A program made the position numbers and the translations under genes. From Cycas panzhihuaensis (lineage: Eukaryota; Cycadophyta), in NCBI GenBank assembly GCA_023213395.1, contig CM041465.1, positions 177,265,741-177,329,740 on the forward strand: a stretch of 64,000 nt of DNA, read 5' to 3'. The notes under the pieces are model-generated. The model saw nothing but the letters and a program-made list of their open reading frames with translations. It ran no database searches and was not told the origin of the DNA. Below, one piece after another: positions 1 to 8,990 of the stretch (the stretch's first letter is position 1; each line of letters opens with the position of its first letter).

Positions 1-550
1 TTTGCAAAGCCTAGCCTCCTTGCTGTCCTGCCTCTCTGCCTTCCAGATAGCCAAACTTTGAAATCGAAGCCTGAGTCTGATGCTATATAGCCTGCCGATC
101 CAAAATGAGCTGCTAAAGACCGTCCAAAACCGCACCGCAATGAGAGCCTCCAAACCCTTAGTGTATATGGCCCGCGTGCCTTTACCCGGGCGACTTCTCT
201 GTCCCTTCTCCATACTGCCTAGCCGTCCCTTGTCTGAGAAACAAACCCCACCATTGCATCTCTTTACTGCTCTATCATCGGTCGAAGCTTCCGGAAAACA
301 TTTCCAACGCCACGCTGCTCCCACGCATGAGGGATCCAGACCGAAAACCAGCTCACGCCATGGAGATTTCACTTCTGGGGGGATGCCCCTTCGTCTTCGC
401 CTTCGAAAGATCCTAACCCTAGCCGCCAGTTGCAGGTCGACGTCTCAGAGCCAAAAAAATTCCACAACTCGTTTGTGGATTTTGTGACTTCAACTCTAAT
501 TCCTAGTAAACCTTACCTAGATCTTTATTAATTAGTTGAATTTTACATAA
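1..550. other. Unidentified GC-richer segment, possible promoter or first-exon fragment
   Basis: This stretch is clearly richer in G+C than the AT-rich DNA that follows. It holds a 135-codon open frame on the plus strand (80-487) whose product I do not recognise. A TATATAG lies near 84-90, and an AACCCTAG telo-box-like motif, frequent in plant promoters, lies near 415. I infer a piece of a plant gene promoter or 5' region carried inside element H, but no domain supports it. It could equally be unrelated spacer. Confidence 0.25.
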
Positions 551-1113
551 AAAATCATTAATCTTAGAAAAATCATCATAATTAAGGTTATACAGTTATT
601 GTTCTAAGATAACTAGTCAATGTGTATCGACCTTATTATATTTTTCTTGTAGAGTATTCCAGACAGTGGCTAGATTATCTCTTTCAAAAAACTACTGCCT
701 GATTTCTAGTGAAAGTAAGTTCAATATGGTGCCTAGGGATGAATCTGAGTTTATCAGATATACCATATAACTTTCTGTAGTTTCATCTTTTGGTTTTTTA
801 AATTCACTTATTACATATCGCCATATCTTTTACTGTTTAAGCTGATGGGATATGTGATTCCTCTAGTCAGCATAATTTGAGCCAATTAAAACTGGAATTA
901 AAATGTAGGTGGTTGTTCCTAGTATTAAAGCCATATTAGGAATTATAGAGTTTGATTGGAGATTGAAAAATATAAGAGTAGGTGAAAAAATAATCACTTA
1001 GTAAGGTTTCCAAATATTAGATTAACATTTCGTAGTCATGATTAAAGACTGAAAAACATAATAGGATAAATAAATACCCTTCCCTTTAAAAAGAATTACA
1101 TGTTCCTATTTTC

Positions 1114-1193
1114 CTTAAAAGATAAATAGTTCCCCTTAACCTTAAAAAATAAATAGTCCACCTTAACTTTAAAAATAAATAGTCCCCCTTAAC
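1114..1193. repeat. Three tandem copies of a 27-bp unit
   Basis: Units at 1114-1140, 1141-1167 and 1168-1193 share the pattern CTTAAAA-ATAAATAGT-CCCCTTAAC with few mismatches; the third is one base shorter. No coding or hairpin role is apparent. It is probably local slippage or unequal exchange in AT-rich DNA. Confidence 0.85.
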
Positions 1194-1663
1194 CAAATAA
1201 GTGTTTTACTAAAAAAATATTTAGATTAAAAAAAGATTATTACTTTACTATTGTTGATTAGCTAATTATAGAGTAGAAAATATATTAATTTAAAAGAAAA
1301 ATTTTATTGATTTTAAAAACATAATTCTAGTATTTGAAAGGTATTTTATTTTTAAACATTTAATGAAATTTATACAAAGTTTTTATCTATTAAAAAAAGA
1401 GTTTAATTAGAAAAGAATAATATTGTGTTATAGGTGGAACACTGTAGTTAATATGATAAAGTAAACATAATAAAGATGATTAAATTTGAAATGTGTATGT
1501 CAACTTTAAAAGAGGATTAATTTGACATTAAACAAATTAGTTGGGGAGGTTGTTTGTAATAAAGAGAGTATAAATTAAGTGTATTACATTGTAGTGAATG
1601 AGGGAACTTAAAGTATATAGGAGGTATTGATTTAGCCTGAGTTAATTAGGCTTTATTTAAAAA

Positions 1664-1665
<2 letters not shown>

Positions 1666-1730
<65 letters not shown>
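1666..1730. repeat. (TA)n microsatellite
   Basis: An almost uninterrupted run of TA dinucleotides, then a short CACATATG interruption and more TA. It lies inside the AT-rich interior of element H. Confidence 0.95.
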
Positions 1731-1733
<3 letters not shown>

Positions 1734-1979
1734 GTATATATATAATCTTTAAGAGAGGGTTAAAGGTTATAAATACCTCATAATAAAGAGAAGGTTTATT
1801 TTGAAATTAAGGAAATTAAAGAGGAGTGGGTTTTTATTTATACATCACTTATAATAGAAAAAAAAGGAATTAACTAATAAAATGTGGGTGGAAATTTTAA
1901 CAAAAAACGAAGTTATAAGTATAAAGGAGGAAGGATTAAAAGTAAGAAGATAAATTAAATGATAAAAATTAAGGTGTTA

Positions 1980-1998
1980 GGGGGGGGGGGGGGAGGGG
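1980..1998. repeat. Poly-G run
   Basis: About fourteen consecutive G, then A and four more G, in otherwise AT-rich DNA. Such runs are prone to slippage and sequencing error. On the plus strand it could form a G-rich structure, but nothing nearby suggests a function. Confidence 0.8.
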
Positions 1999-2400
1999 AT
2001 ATAAACATGATGTTATATATAAAAAATTGAAATGAAAACGCAAAGACCTGATGTTTTTTTCCAATTTTGTTTGAGTAAATTAAGTTGTAATTATATTTGG
2101 AGTCTGAGGTGGGGGGAATAGGGTTGAAACCCTACTTACCTGGTAAGTTGTTTTACGGCAGCAATGCATGTTGTAGGTTGGTCTTTGATTGGAATGGTGA
2201 TGACGAATGTCAAGGGAGTGTCAAACTAGGGTTCCCTTGAGCAGAACATAGCAAGTGTTCCAGATGAATTCTTTCTTTCATGGCCCAGACGATGGTTGAG
2301 ATTGCTTCACTGAGGAATGCGAAGATGGACAAGGGTTCCATTCAGGACGTAATGCTGGTCAAGGTTTCAAATCCTGTGGATGCATTCCTTTAACGTATAG

Positions 2401-3314
2401 TTGACCACAACATGCATAGATCCACGGGATGCACATGCATTTCTTGAGATGTGCGAGTTATTGATTTCATCTGATACTAATGTAGCACTAGATGCTTTCA
2501 AGATAACACATTCTCTTCTAAAGAAGAGAAAAGAAGAATTACCCATTGAATTACTGAATAACATAGAAGTTCTTCATTTTGAGCATGGGGAGTTTGCATT
2601 GGCTGAACAAACTTTAAAGGAGGCCTTAGGAGATGGCATTTGGGTTGGCTTTGTCAATGGAAGAATACATAGCCCTAGTGTGGATTTTGCAGCTTTTTCT
2701 TTGCAGTGCAGGGATGTGGGCTTCTTCTGTCAATTGGAAGAGGATAGAGTTTCACTGGAATTATCTTGGGAGAAAGTCAGTACACTATTTAATCAAGCTA
2801 GGTTGTTTGAACAATTACACAATACTGACAAAGCTAGTATTTTATACAGGCTTATATTATTCAAGTTTCATGATTATGTGGACACATATTTGCAGCTTGC
2901 AGCCATGGCTCGAGCTCAAAATAATATTCAGTTAAGCTTGGAACTGGTTGGGGATGCACTTAAAGTGGATGAAAAATCTTCAAATGCTTTATGTTTGCTA
3001 GGTAACTTGGAGCTAAAAACTGATGACTTGCCCAAAGCAAAAAAAACAACATTTAGAATTACACAAGAAGTAACTGATGCAAAAGATTCCTGTGCCACTC
3101 TTTCTCTAGGAAACTAGAATTATTTTTGCAGCAGTTAAGAATGAGAGGAAGGATTTAAAGTTGGAAGTAGCATATCTGGAAAAGATGTAGAGAGCCTTTG
3201 AGATATATCCTTATTGTGCCATGGCATTAAATCAATTGTCAAACCATTTTTTTCACAGGGTAACATTTTCTTATGGAGCAATTAACTGAGACAACGCTTA
3301 TTTCAATTGACCAT
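2401..3314 (+). pseudogene. CTR9: CTR9/VIP6 (Paf1 complex TPR protein) processed pseudogene, segments in permuted order
   Basis: CTR9 (VIP6/ELF8 in Arabidopsis) is a large nuclear TPR scaffold of the Paf1 complex, which acts with RNA polymerase II. An uninterrupted 238-codon frame (2401-3117) matches its middle TPR region: IDPRDA near 2413, ELLISSDT, KEALGDGIW, YRLILFK, ALKVDE and LSLGN at the end. The expected next Trp is TAG, and one extra T shifts the frame before a stretch matching NYFAA and LEK (to about 3188). The following codons, AFEIYPYCAMALN, belong well upstream in normal CTR9. After another frameshift, HF-MEQLTET follows and homology stops next to the primer site of LTR 3327-3655. 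No introns interrupt it, so it derives from RNA. It lies antisense to the LTR element that seems to carry it and covers perhaps a third of the normal protein. It is not functional. Confidence 0.85.
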
Positions 3315-3326
3315 GCTCTGATACCA
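3315..3326 (-). other. Primer-binding site of LTR element H (initiator tRNA-Met)
   Basis: On the minus strand this reads TGGTATCAGAGC, the standard plant initiator-Met primer site, immediately after the LTR terminus at 3327. It shows that the LTR to its right is a 5' LTR of a minus-strand element whose interior extends leftward. Confidence 0.85.
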
Positions 3327-3655
3327 TGTGGGAATAAGTACAGGCAAAATATCACAGGATCAAATAATACACAAGAAAAATATGATATTGCACATATACA
3401 TGTAATGTGACAGGTGGAAAACCCCTTCTAGGGAAGAAAAACCACCTCCTAATCTAAAATTTTATTGAGATCAAAAGCTATATATAAAACCATAAGAATA
3501 CCATCTACATATAACAAAACTAGCCTTTAATATAATGATTAAATAATGACTTAACCTTTTAAATTAAAACCTTTAAGTCACTTAAATAATTATTTAGACA
3601 TGTGACTAAAATAGAACATAACAATAGAATAAAAGTAATATTAATAATCCTAACA
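3327..3655 (-). mobile_element. 5' LTR of element H (329 bp), inserted in the LTR of gypsy A
   Basis: On the minus strand it starts TGTTAGG and ends CCCACA, a proper TG...CA LTR, with the primer site directly adjacent. Its right flank (CCTCCCAATAC at 3656) matches gypsy LTR4 at 39877, so H landed inside gypsy LTR1. No second copy of this LTR is seen in 1-3326. The matching 3' LTR and the rest of gypsy LTR1 should therefore lie left of the window. No reverse transcriptase is visible in the interior, so H looks non-autonomous. Confidence 0.8.
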
Positions 3656-4813
3656 CCTCCCAATACAAAAGAAGAGAAGGAAAACATCACACATGTAAAT
3701 AAGGAAGAGACTAGTAAAAGAGCACCTATGCTATGGAAAGAAAAGAAATGAAGACAAATCTAAAGGTACCTAGTAAGGGTAGATCTATGAGGTAGACTAG
3801 GTAAGAGAGAGAGTTCCTTTAGGGGGTTACTGGAAAACCCCTATAATACAGCAGAAGAATAATATAACTTATGGAAAAGATGAAGCTTGAGGCTTGCTAA
3901 GATGTTTAGAGCATGGCTCTGCCTCAACCAACATTGCTACAGACCTATAATTTGCATTTCCTGTGCTATAGGAGCTGGTAGCTAGAAGCTGGAGTGAGTA
4001 CAATAGAGTTGAAACCTATTACAGAACTTATTGAGAGGAGAGGAGAGAAAGAGAGTGAGAAGAGGGAATAAATAAGGTGAATTTTGGCTTTTTAAACCCA
4101 ACCCTAGCCTAACGAGTGATTAGGGTTCACACTCGGTAGGAAACAGTCCGCTGCCACATGGTAATTTTGCATTTAATGTGAAATTAATCATGGCCAAATA
4201 AAAACGACCTCTGGATAGTCAGACTATAACAAACTTCGTGGTACTATGAAGTTTGCAGTGGTACTGTAGAGTTTATAGTAGTGTGGCCATAACTAAGGTA
4301 AAAAGAAAAAAGGGGGAGCCCAGAGGCTTCTTAAAAGCAGGGTCCTAGACCCTAAGAGAGCCTGATGTAGTACTAAGGTGGTAAGGAGGGGTCATGGGAC
4401 CTAGGAAGACCATAGAAGTGGGGAAACAGTGGTTAAGGACTCTAAAAAAATAGACAAACAGCTCTCAAGAGTGACAACAAGATCTAAATGGGGTGTTAGG
4501 GGTTGTGTCATACTAAGAAGTGATGTGAAATGGGTTACTAGAGCCAGAAGTTCTTGGGGACATCATGGAGACATGGTAGAGGGTCGTGGAGTGCCATGGG
4601 ATGTGTATCCCAAGTTGTTATAGGCTAAAAGTATCAAAATGTAATATGAACAAGCAAGCAATGTAGAGTGATTATATAGTCAATCAATTGGGATGCAATA
4701 TACGTGATAAGCCTCAATAAACCATCTCTGAAACTAACAAAAGGAAAGATATAAGCATACCTGAACTTACCTTAGTCAAGTCGCCAATGTCTATTCTTAG
4801 TAGTTGAGAAACA
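3656..4813 (-). repeat. 3' LTR (LTR1) of gypsy A, truncated
   Basis: Matches LTR4 from 39877 to its end at 41047. It ends GAAACA on the plus strand, so the LTR begins TGTTTC in sense. About 2.1 kb, corresponding to 37778-39876 of LTR4, is missing on the left because element H interrupts it. A palindromic motif AAACTTCGTGGTACTATGAAG lies near 4230-4255. Confidence 0.85.
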
Positions 4814-4825
4814 CTGCCCCCTTGG
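4814..4825 (-). other. Polypurine tract of gypsy A
   Basis: On the minus strand this reads CCAAGGGGGCAG directly before the TGTTTC start of LTR1. The same tract follows LTR2 at 18147. It would prime plus-strand DNA synthesis. Confidence 0.85.
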
Positions 4826-5339
4826 TAATAGAGCTTCACTACTCAAAAGTGTGATATGATGGCGAATGCTAGCAACACAAAGGTTAATAACATGCCACAA
4901 ATATAGTGGTGTCATCATCTAAGGGTGGTAGCAAGTGCCATGGCAGAACGTGTGGACAAAGAGGAGAGTGAGACGGCATAGGGGGTGCCTATGTGTCACC
5001 TTAAAGTCTAATGAGAGAGAAGGTAGATGAGAGGGATGCCCCTATCACACAGATGTAAGGTGGATGGCAGTGACAGTCATGAATATGATCAACCAAATCC
5101 TATGAATGAGAGACATGTACATATGAAAGTTAGAATGATGGGGGGCTTCATACTGGGGGTGGTATGAAGGATAGAGTGAAGAGAACAAACCTGATGGTTA
5201 CCATAGTTTAACCTCATTAGTGGCCATCTTTCAGAGGTATAAATAGATCGCAACATAGGGGATGGGACAAACCTAAAACTAAGGCACTTGGGTAACCTGA
5301 TAGGTTCCTCAAGGGGGATCATCGAGAAGAGGGAGACGA
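4826..5339. other. 3' untranslated region of gypsy A
   Basis: Homologous to the same place in element B (about 18159-18590). No domain was found. The minus-strand open frame 5089-5361 is probably only the tail of the RNase H-like reading frame. Confidence 0.4.
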
Positions 5340-5836
5340 TGCTCAAGGATACGACAGACAAAGCTATTTACCTCAATGTTTTGGTCTCGAAGAATGTGTT
5401 GGATGTTTACAGAAGAGAAATGAGATAGGAGGGACCTAGTGATTGAAGTAAGGGCTCTCAAGCGTGGGCAACATACCTAGTAAACCTGGGTAAGATGCAA
5501 CACGATGATTTGAGAGTCACAAACTAGGACGATGGGACCATGGTAGAAACAGAGCACATCGATAAGGGATTTAATAATGGATGTGTATTCAGCTTCGTTA
5601 TTGGTGGCTTCGGGAAGAAAGATTCTAGAATGTAGGTAATCATATCTAGATGAGTCACGGAGGATCCATGTGGTGGCAAAAGGGCCTGGATTGCCATGAC
5701 TTCCTTCGTCGGTGATGATAAGCAATGCCATAGTTAGAATATAAGGATTTCCATCAGGCAGTAGAAGAAAAAAGGTGATGATGGGGTCGATAAGTAAAGA
5801 GAAAGAAAAAGATGTAGCGATAGGACTACGAAGCAC
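5340..5836 (-). pseudogene. RNase H-like domain (archaeal/RVT_3 type) at the 3' end of gypsy A
   Basis: The minus-strand frame 5836-5477 has the hallmarks of an RNase HI of the archaeal/plant RVT_3 class: ITDEGSHGNPGP (first Asp), ATNNEAEY (catalytic Glu) and VCDSQIIV (second Asp). After one TAG at an expected Gln comes a tail with HILRDQN, where the fourth acidic residue is replaced by Asn. Such an enzyme would cut RNA in RNA-DNA hybrids during reverse transcription. It reads in the same direction as pol but is separated from integrase by the antisense gene, and lies about 0.5 kb before the polypurine tract. The frame is open upstream to about 5950 without recognisable sequence. Element B keeps only the C-terminal half. 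In Tat/Ogre elements an extra RNase H of this kind normally sits between RNase H and integrase. Confidence 0.75.
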
Positions 5837-6301
5837 CTGAAAGGCTATGAATAAAGATAATGAAGGACAAGAGAGTCTTGAAAAGAGGCTACCTAGAGGC
5901 GAGTGGACTGATCCAATGGAGAGGTAGGGAATGATGGTAGAAAGAGCCCCCTTAGGGCCTAAAAGATTGCTAAAAGGACCCAGGTGAGGTCTAGAATTGG
6001 GAAGGCACTTCCTTTAGGAGCCCTAAAGGCTCAGACTAGTAGCAAAAATGGATCCAGGATGGTGAACCAAGTCATAGGAGTACAAACATGAGTATGTTTT
6101 AGGGTAACGCAAAAATCAAGATAGAAGGAGTCTACAAGAGACTGAAGGGGTCATCATAAACATGCCAAAGAGGTTTAAAATAAAGGCTATGGAGGCAAAA
6201 CAGGGGACAAACCTAAAAGGCAAAAGTGACGAAGGTAAGGAGATAGTTATAAAGGCTATTGTGGAAAAAAAAAGGGGGAGGTACCCCACGGGGCCTCCGC
6301 A
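5837..6301. other. Spacer between RNase H-like domain and antisense gene, gypsy A
   Basis: Purine-rich on the plus strand with no recognised domain. It ends just before a strong plus-strand TATA motif. The matching DNA is missing from element B, so its conservation cannot be judged inside this window. Confidence 0.35.
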
Positions 6302-6309
6302 TATATAAA
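6302..6309 (+). promoter_or_regulatory. Candidate TATA box for the antisense gene of gypsy A
   Basis: TATATAAA preceded by a GC-rich stretch (CCACGGGGCCTCCGC) and followed by GGAAGG, a good plant core-promoter arrangement. The antisense gene begins about 0.7 kb downstream, with a TGTTTTGCAG splice-acceptor-like sequence at about 6993 between them. A promoter is inferred, not shown. Element B lacks this stretch. Confidence 0.4.
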
Positions 6310-6818
6310 GGAAGGAAGGTAAAAATAGGATTTATGTTCACAGGCTTGTGATCGATCTAGAGCCCTTTCCTTTACGCAACAAACTACCACCTAATTTTAG
6401 AGGATTGCAGTAGGAGATCCAACTGTTAGATTGAGGAGCAGATATAATCAACATGACTGGAGCGATGAGATGGAAATGGCTAGGCCATATCTAGTGAGTG
6501 GATCTCCCTCAACATTTTCCATTTCATTGATTGAAAATAATGGCTTTTAAAGTCTTTTTTGAGATAATTTTAGCCCCTTAAAGGTGATTTGGGACCCTCT
6601 GGAGCCCGATTGGGGTCTAGAGAGGGGGAGGACTAGGGCATTAGGTGGCCTTGGTCTTAGTGGGCCCAACTTTGGCCCACTCAAACAAAATTTTTTGGAT
6701 TTTTGGGCATTCCCCCCTTTTTATAGGGGGGAAATAAGGGCCCCCGTGAGAAAGATCATGGTGCCATGGAGTTTGCCATGGGGCTGCTAAAGGGATCCTA
6801 AAATCTTAGCGGGGCCTA

Positions 6819-6850
6819 TGTCAAACTCTACGGTACCATAGAGTTTGACA
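6819..6850. promoter_or_regulatory. 32-bp near-perfect palindrome centred on GGTACC
   Basis: The left arm TGTCAAACTCTA is mirrored by TAGAGTTTGACA around GGTACC, with a single mismatched pair. Related palindromes with the same centre or arms occur once in each gypsy LTR: 4230-4255, 17612-17639, 35990-36017 and 40463-40490. Conservation of the symmetry rather than the exact bases suggests a dimeric protein-binding site or a hairpin. Confidence 0.6.
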
Positions 6851-6993
6851 CGAGACATAGAGAGACCAGGAGAAAAAAGAAGAAAGAGGGCCTGGGAAGG
6901 TGCCAGGCTAAGCCTAGAGGGGTAAGAGAAAACTTGAGGGTAGTTAGGCATGGCATAGAGTGTGCTTGGACTAACTATTAGATTGTTTTGCAG

Positions 6994-8207
6994 GTAGTTG
7001 TTGCAGTGGACAACTGTGAGAACATTAGGATCATGATAATGAGCTTCATCAAGATGATGTCACGGGCGACAGATGGACATTAGGACGCTGCAGGCTGCTA
7101 AAGATTATTAGGATGCCATAGTATGTATCAGATTAGTATCTCTTAGTAGATATAGTCTCCCACTGGGATTGCAGATAGTATGTCTTCCACCTTCCCCAAG
7201 TGGGGTACATCACTATCACAATAGGTGACATCAGGAGGATCTTAGAAATACCAGTGGGAGGAGCGCTAGTATCATTGGGCATATTGCCTAACACTGATGC
7301 TACTCACATGGAGGTGACCATGTATTTCACGAGCCAGGGTAGGTGGGACCGACGAGGGGTGTTAGTGCAGACTATAGTGATGTCATAGATTCCTTGGATG
7401 AGGAAGCTTATCACGTTGGGCATTCTATTCTGGATTTCCCATAAATAGAATTACAGGGATATACCAGGTAGATGGATGGCCACGATTAGGAGATACAAGG
7501 CTAGGGAGAGACTGGATTGGGCTACCTTAATAGTGACGAACATGATCGCACTATTGGATGCTATCAGGGTGGTAGGGAGAGGTGGATTCTCATATTACAC
7601 TCTACTTCAGTGCTAGTTTTTTTTTATCATTTCAGGGTGGTAGCACCACCAGGAAGGCTTCACCCTATCTCAGTGAGAGCACCCATGGTACACAAGTGGC
7701 AGACTCAGTTCAAGGGGATCGAGGACCAGGTATATGTCTAGAGATCTATGGAGGTGACATTACTAGACCTCCTCACCCTGACAGACTACATAGCTAATCC
7801 ATACAGAGGGGTGTATTAGGATAGTGATGATGCAGAAGGAGAGATAGGAGGTGGTCCCAATGATGATGGAGGTGATGGGGTAGGCCTAACAAGAGTTGTA
7901 GGTGGAGAGGCAAGTCCCTTAGGAGCTTTTAGAGGTAAGGCAGGTCCATCTAGAACTGTAGAAGGAGATGGGCCACTGGCATGGCAGGAAAGAGGAGTAG
8001 GCAGGGCCCCAACAGTAGTGGTGGTGATGGTAGCAGCAACAGAGGTTACTATAGTTGTAGTGGACAGAGGAGAGGATGTGGGAGAGGTCTCAGCAGTACC
8101 AAAGGTGGGAGAGGTGGTACCAGAGGCTGAGGAGGGTGATCCAATAACTAAGGGGGGTCCCATGGAGGAGGTGGTCATCTGAGTTAAGGAGCTAGCCATC
8201 CCAAGAG
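6994..8207 (+). pseudogene. Antisense gene of gypsy A, exon with plant-mobile-domain-like region
   Basis: Plus strand, opposite to gag-pol. The frame is broken but readable: YVFHLPQVG near 7175, then IGDIRRILEIP, RLDWATL near 7510, GGFSYYTLLQC, a frameshift in a T-run, MVHKWQTQFKG and TLLDLLTLTDYI. The FHLP...GD-x-(D)-I-x-R-I-L-G/E order resembles the plant mobile domain (PF10536), known from plant transposable elements and PMD proteins. A Gly/acidic/Val-rich tail follows. The exon ends at a GTGAG donor at 8208 in phase 1. Element B has the same gene with the same domains and intron, and G a third copy. The function is unknown. Extra ORFs, some antisense, are known near the 3' LTR of Tat-lineage gypsy elements. 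Confidence 0.7.
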
Positions 8208-8332
8208 GTGAGACACTACCCTTTCTTGATGCCTTTCAATCACTAGGTGCTTAGATAGCTTACTTTCATTTGATTTTAAGGTCTTGTATATATGTATATA
8301 TAGACTAACATATGGTATGTGTGATTTTATAG
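8208..8332 (+). other. Phase-1 intron in the antisense gene of gypsy A
   Basis: Begins GTGAGACACTACC and ends GATTTTATAG, 125 bp, AT-rich toward the acceptor. Joining the flanks restores one frame from VKELAIPR to LVEAIVWEM. Element B has the same sites at 20062-20175 in the same phase. An intron on the plus strand means this strand, not gag-pol RNA, was once spliced here. Confidence 0.75.
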
Positions 8333-8990
8333 GAGCAGCAAAAATGGCAAGGTTAGTAGAGGCAATAGTCTGGGAGATGTTCCCTTAGATCTACGTGGAG
8401 GGGCAACCCCCCATCTAGGCTAGAGAGGAGCCTCGATTGATGGGGACACACATGATAGTATTTATCCCATTGATCAGGGCTGGAGATATGTGGGCACTGG
8501 AGTCCTAAGCATACCAAGCGGGGCTTGGATAGTTGTAAGGGGAGCTAGACGAGATCCACATGGAGAGGGACTAGGCAGTCACAGAGAGGAACACTTTACG
8601 AGATCGGGTCCAGGCCCTAGAGGCTCAGGGAGGAGCAGCAATAGGCAGGGATACAAAAAGTCGCATCTGGATTGCCATCCTAGAAGAGAGACTATGAGGA
8701 GAGGCTCTGAGGAGTAGAGGGAGAGAGGGATCATATCCAAGTGTGATATGATCGGTTGGTAGAGCAAATGGCTATGAGGTCATCACAGAGCAGGATGCAG
8801 GCCCATACAACAATGACAAACCTGAGGAGGCCTCAAGATGAGGGGAGTGTGGCAAGGAGCTCATAGTGACAATAGAGGAGCATAGGAGGCATGTGGTCTC
8901 TTAGGGAGGGGTCACATTAGCCATGAGATGATACCACGTGAGAGCAAGGATGCCGAGGAATAGGGTATATAATTAGTTTTTACTAGGAAA
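8333..8990 (+). pseudogene. Antisense gene of gypsy A, second exon (coiled-coil tail)
   Basis: Continues the frame across the intron with LVEAIVWEMFP, then a helical Glu/Gln/Arg-rich stretch (QLQGELDEIHMERD and RNTLRDRVQALEAQ once TAGs are read as the expected Gln) with heptad-like Leu spacing, as expected of a coiled coil. Several TAG stops interrupt it, at Gln positions that are intact or differently broken in element B. The natural C-terminus is not clear; homology to B fades after about 8990. Confidence 0.6.

Larger units (their letters stand above)
551..2400. other. AT-rich non-coding interior of element H
   Basis: No open frame of convincing length and no recognisable protein. It contains three simple repeats, annotated separately: a 27-bp triplication, a TA microsatellite and a G-run. 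Its position left of the primer site and LTR at 3315-3655 makes it interior sequence of minus-strand element H if that element is complete beyond the window. Confidence 0.5.

Noticed and set aside
1114-1193. CRISPR-like repeat array
   Set aside because: Three adjacent 27-bp units without spacers in plant repeat DNA; a simple tandem repeat.
2401-3117. A functional small TPR gene
   Set aside because: It is an internal CTR9 segment without its own start context, followed by stop, frameshifts and permuted sequence, and lies in a retroelement interior.
7816-8199. Minus-strand Ser/Pro/Thr-rich frame of 127 codons
   Set aside because: It is the reverse reading of the GA-rich low-complexity tail of the antisense gene. 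The plus frame continues correctly through the intron and is conserved in B.
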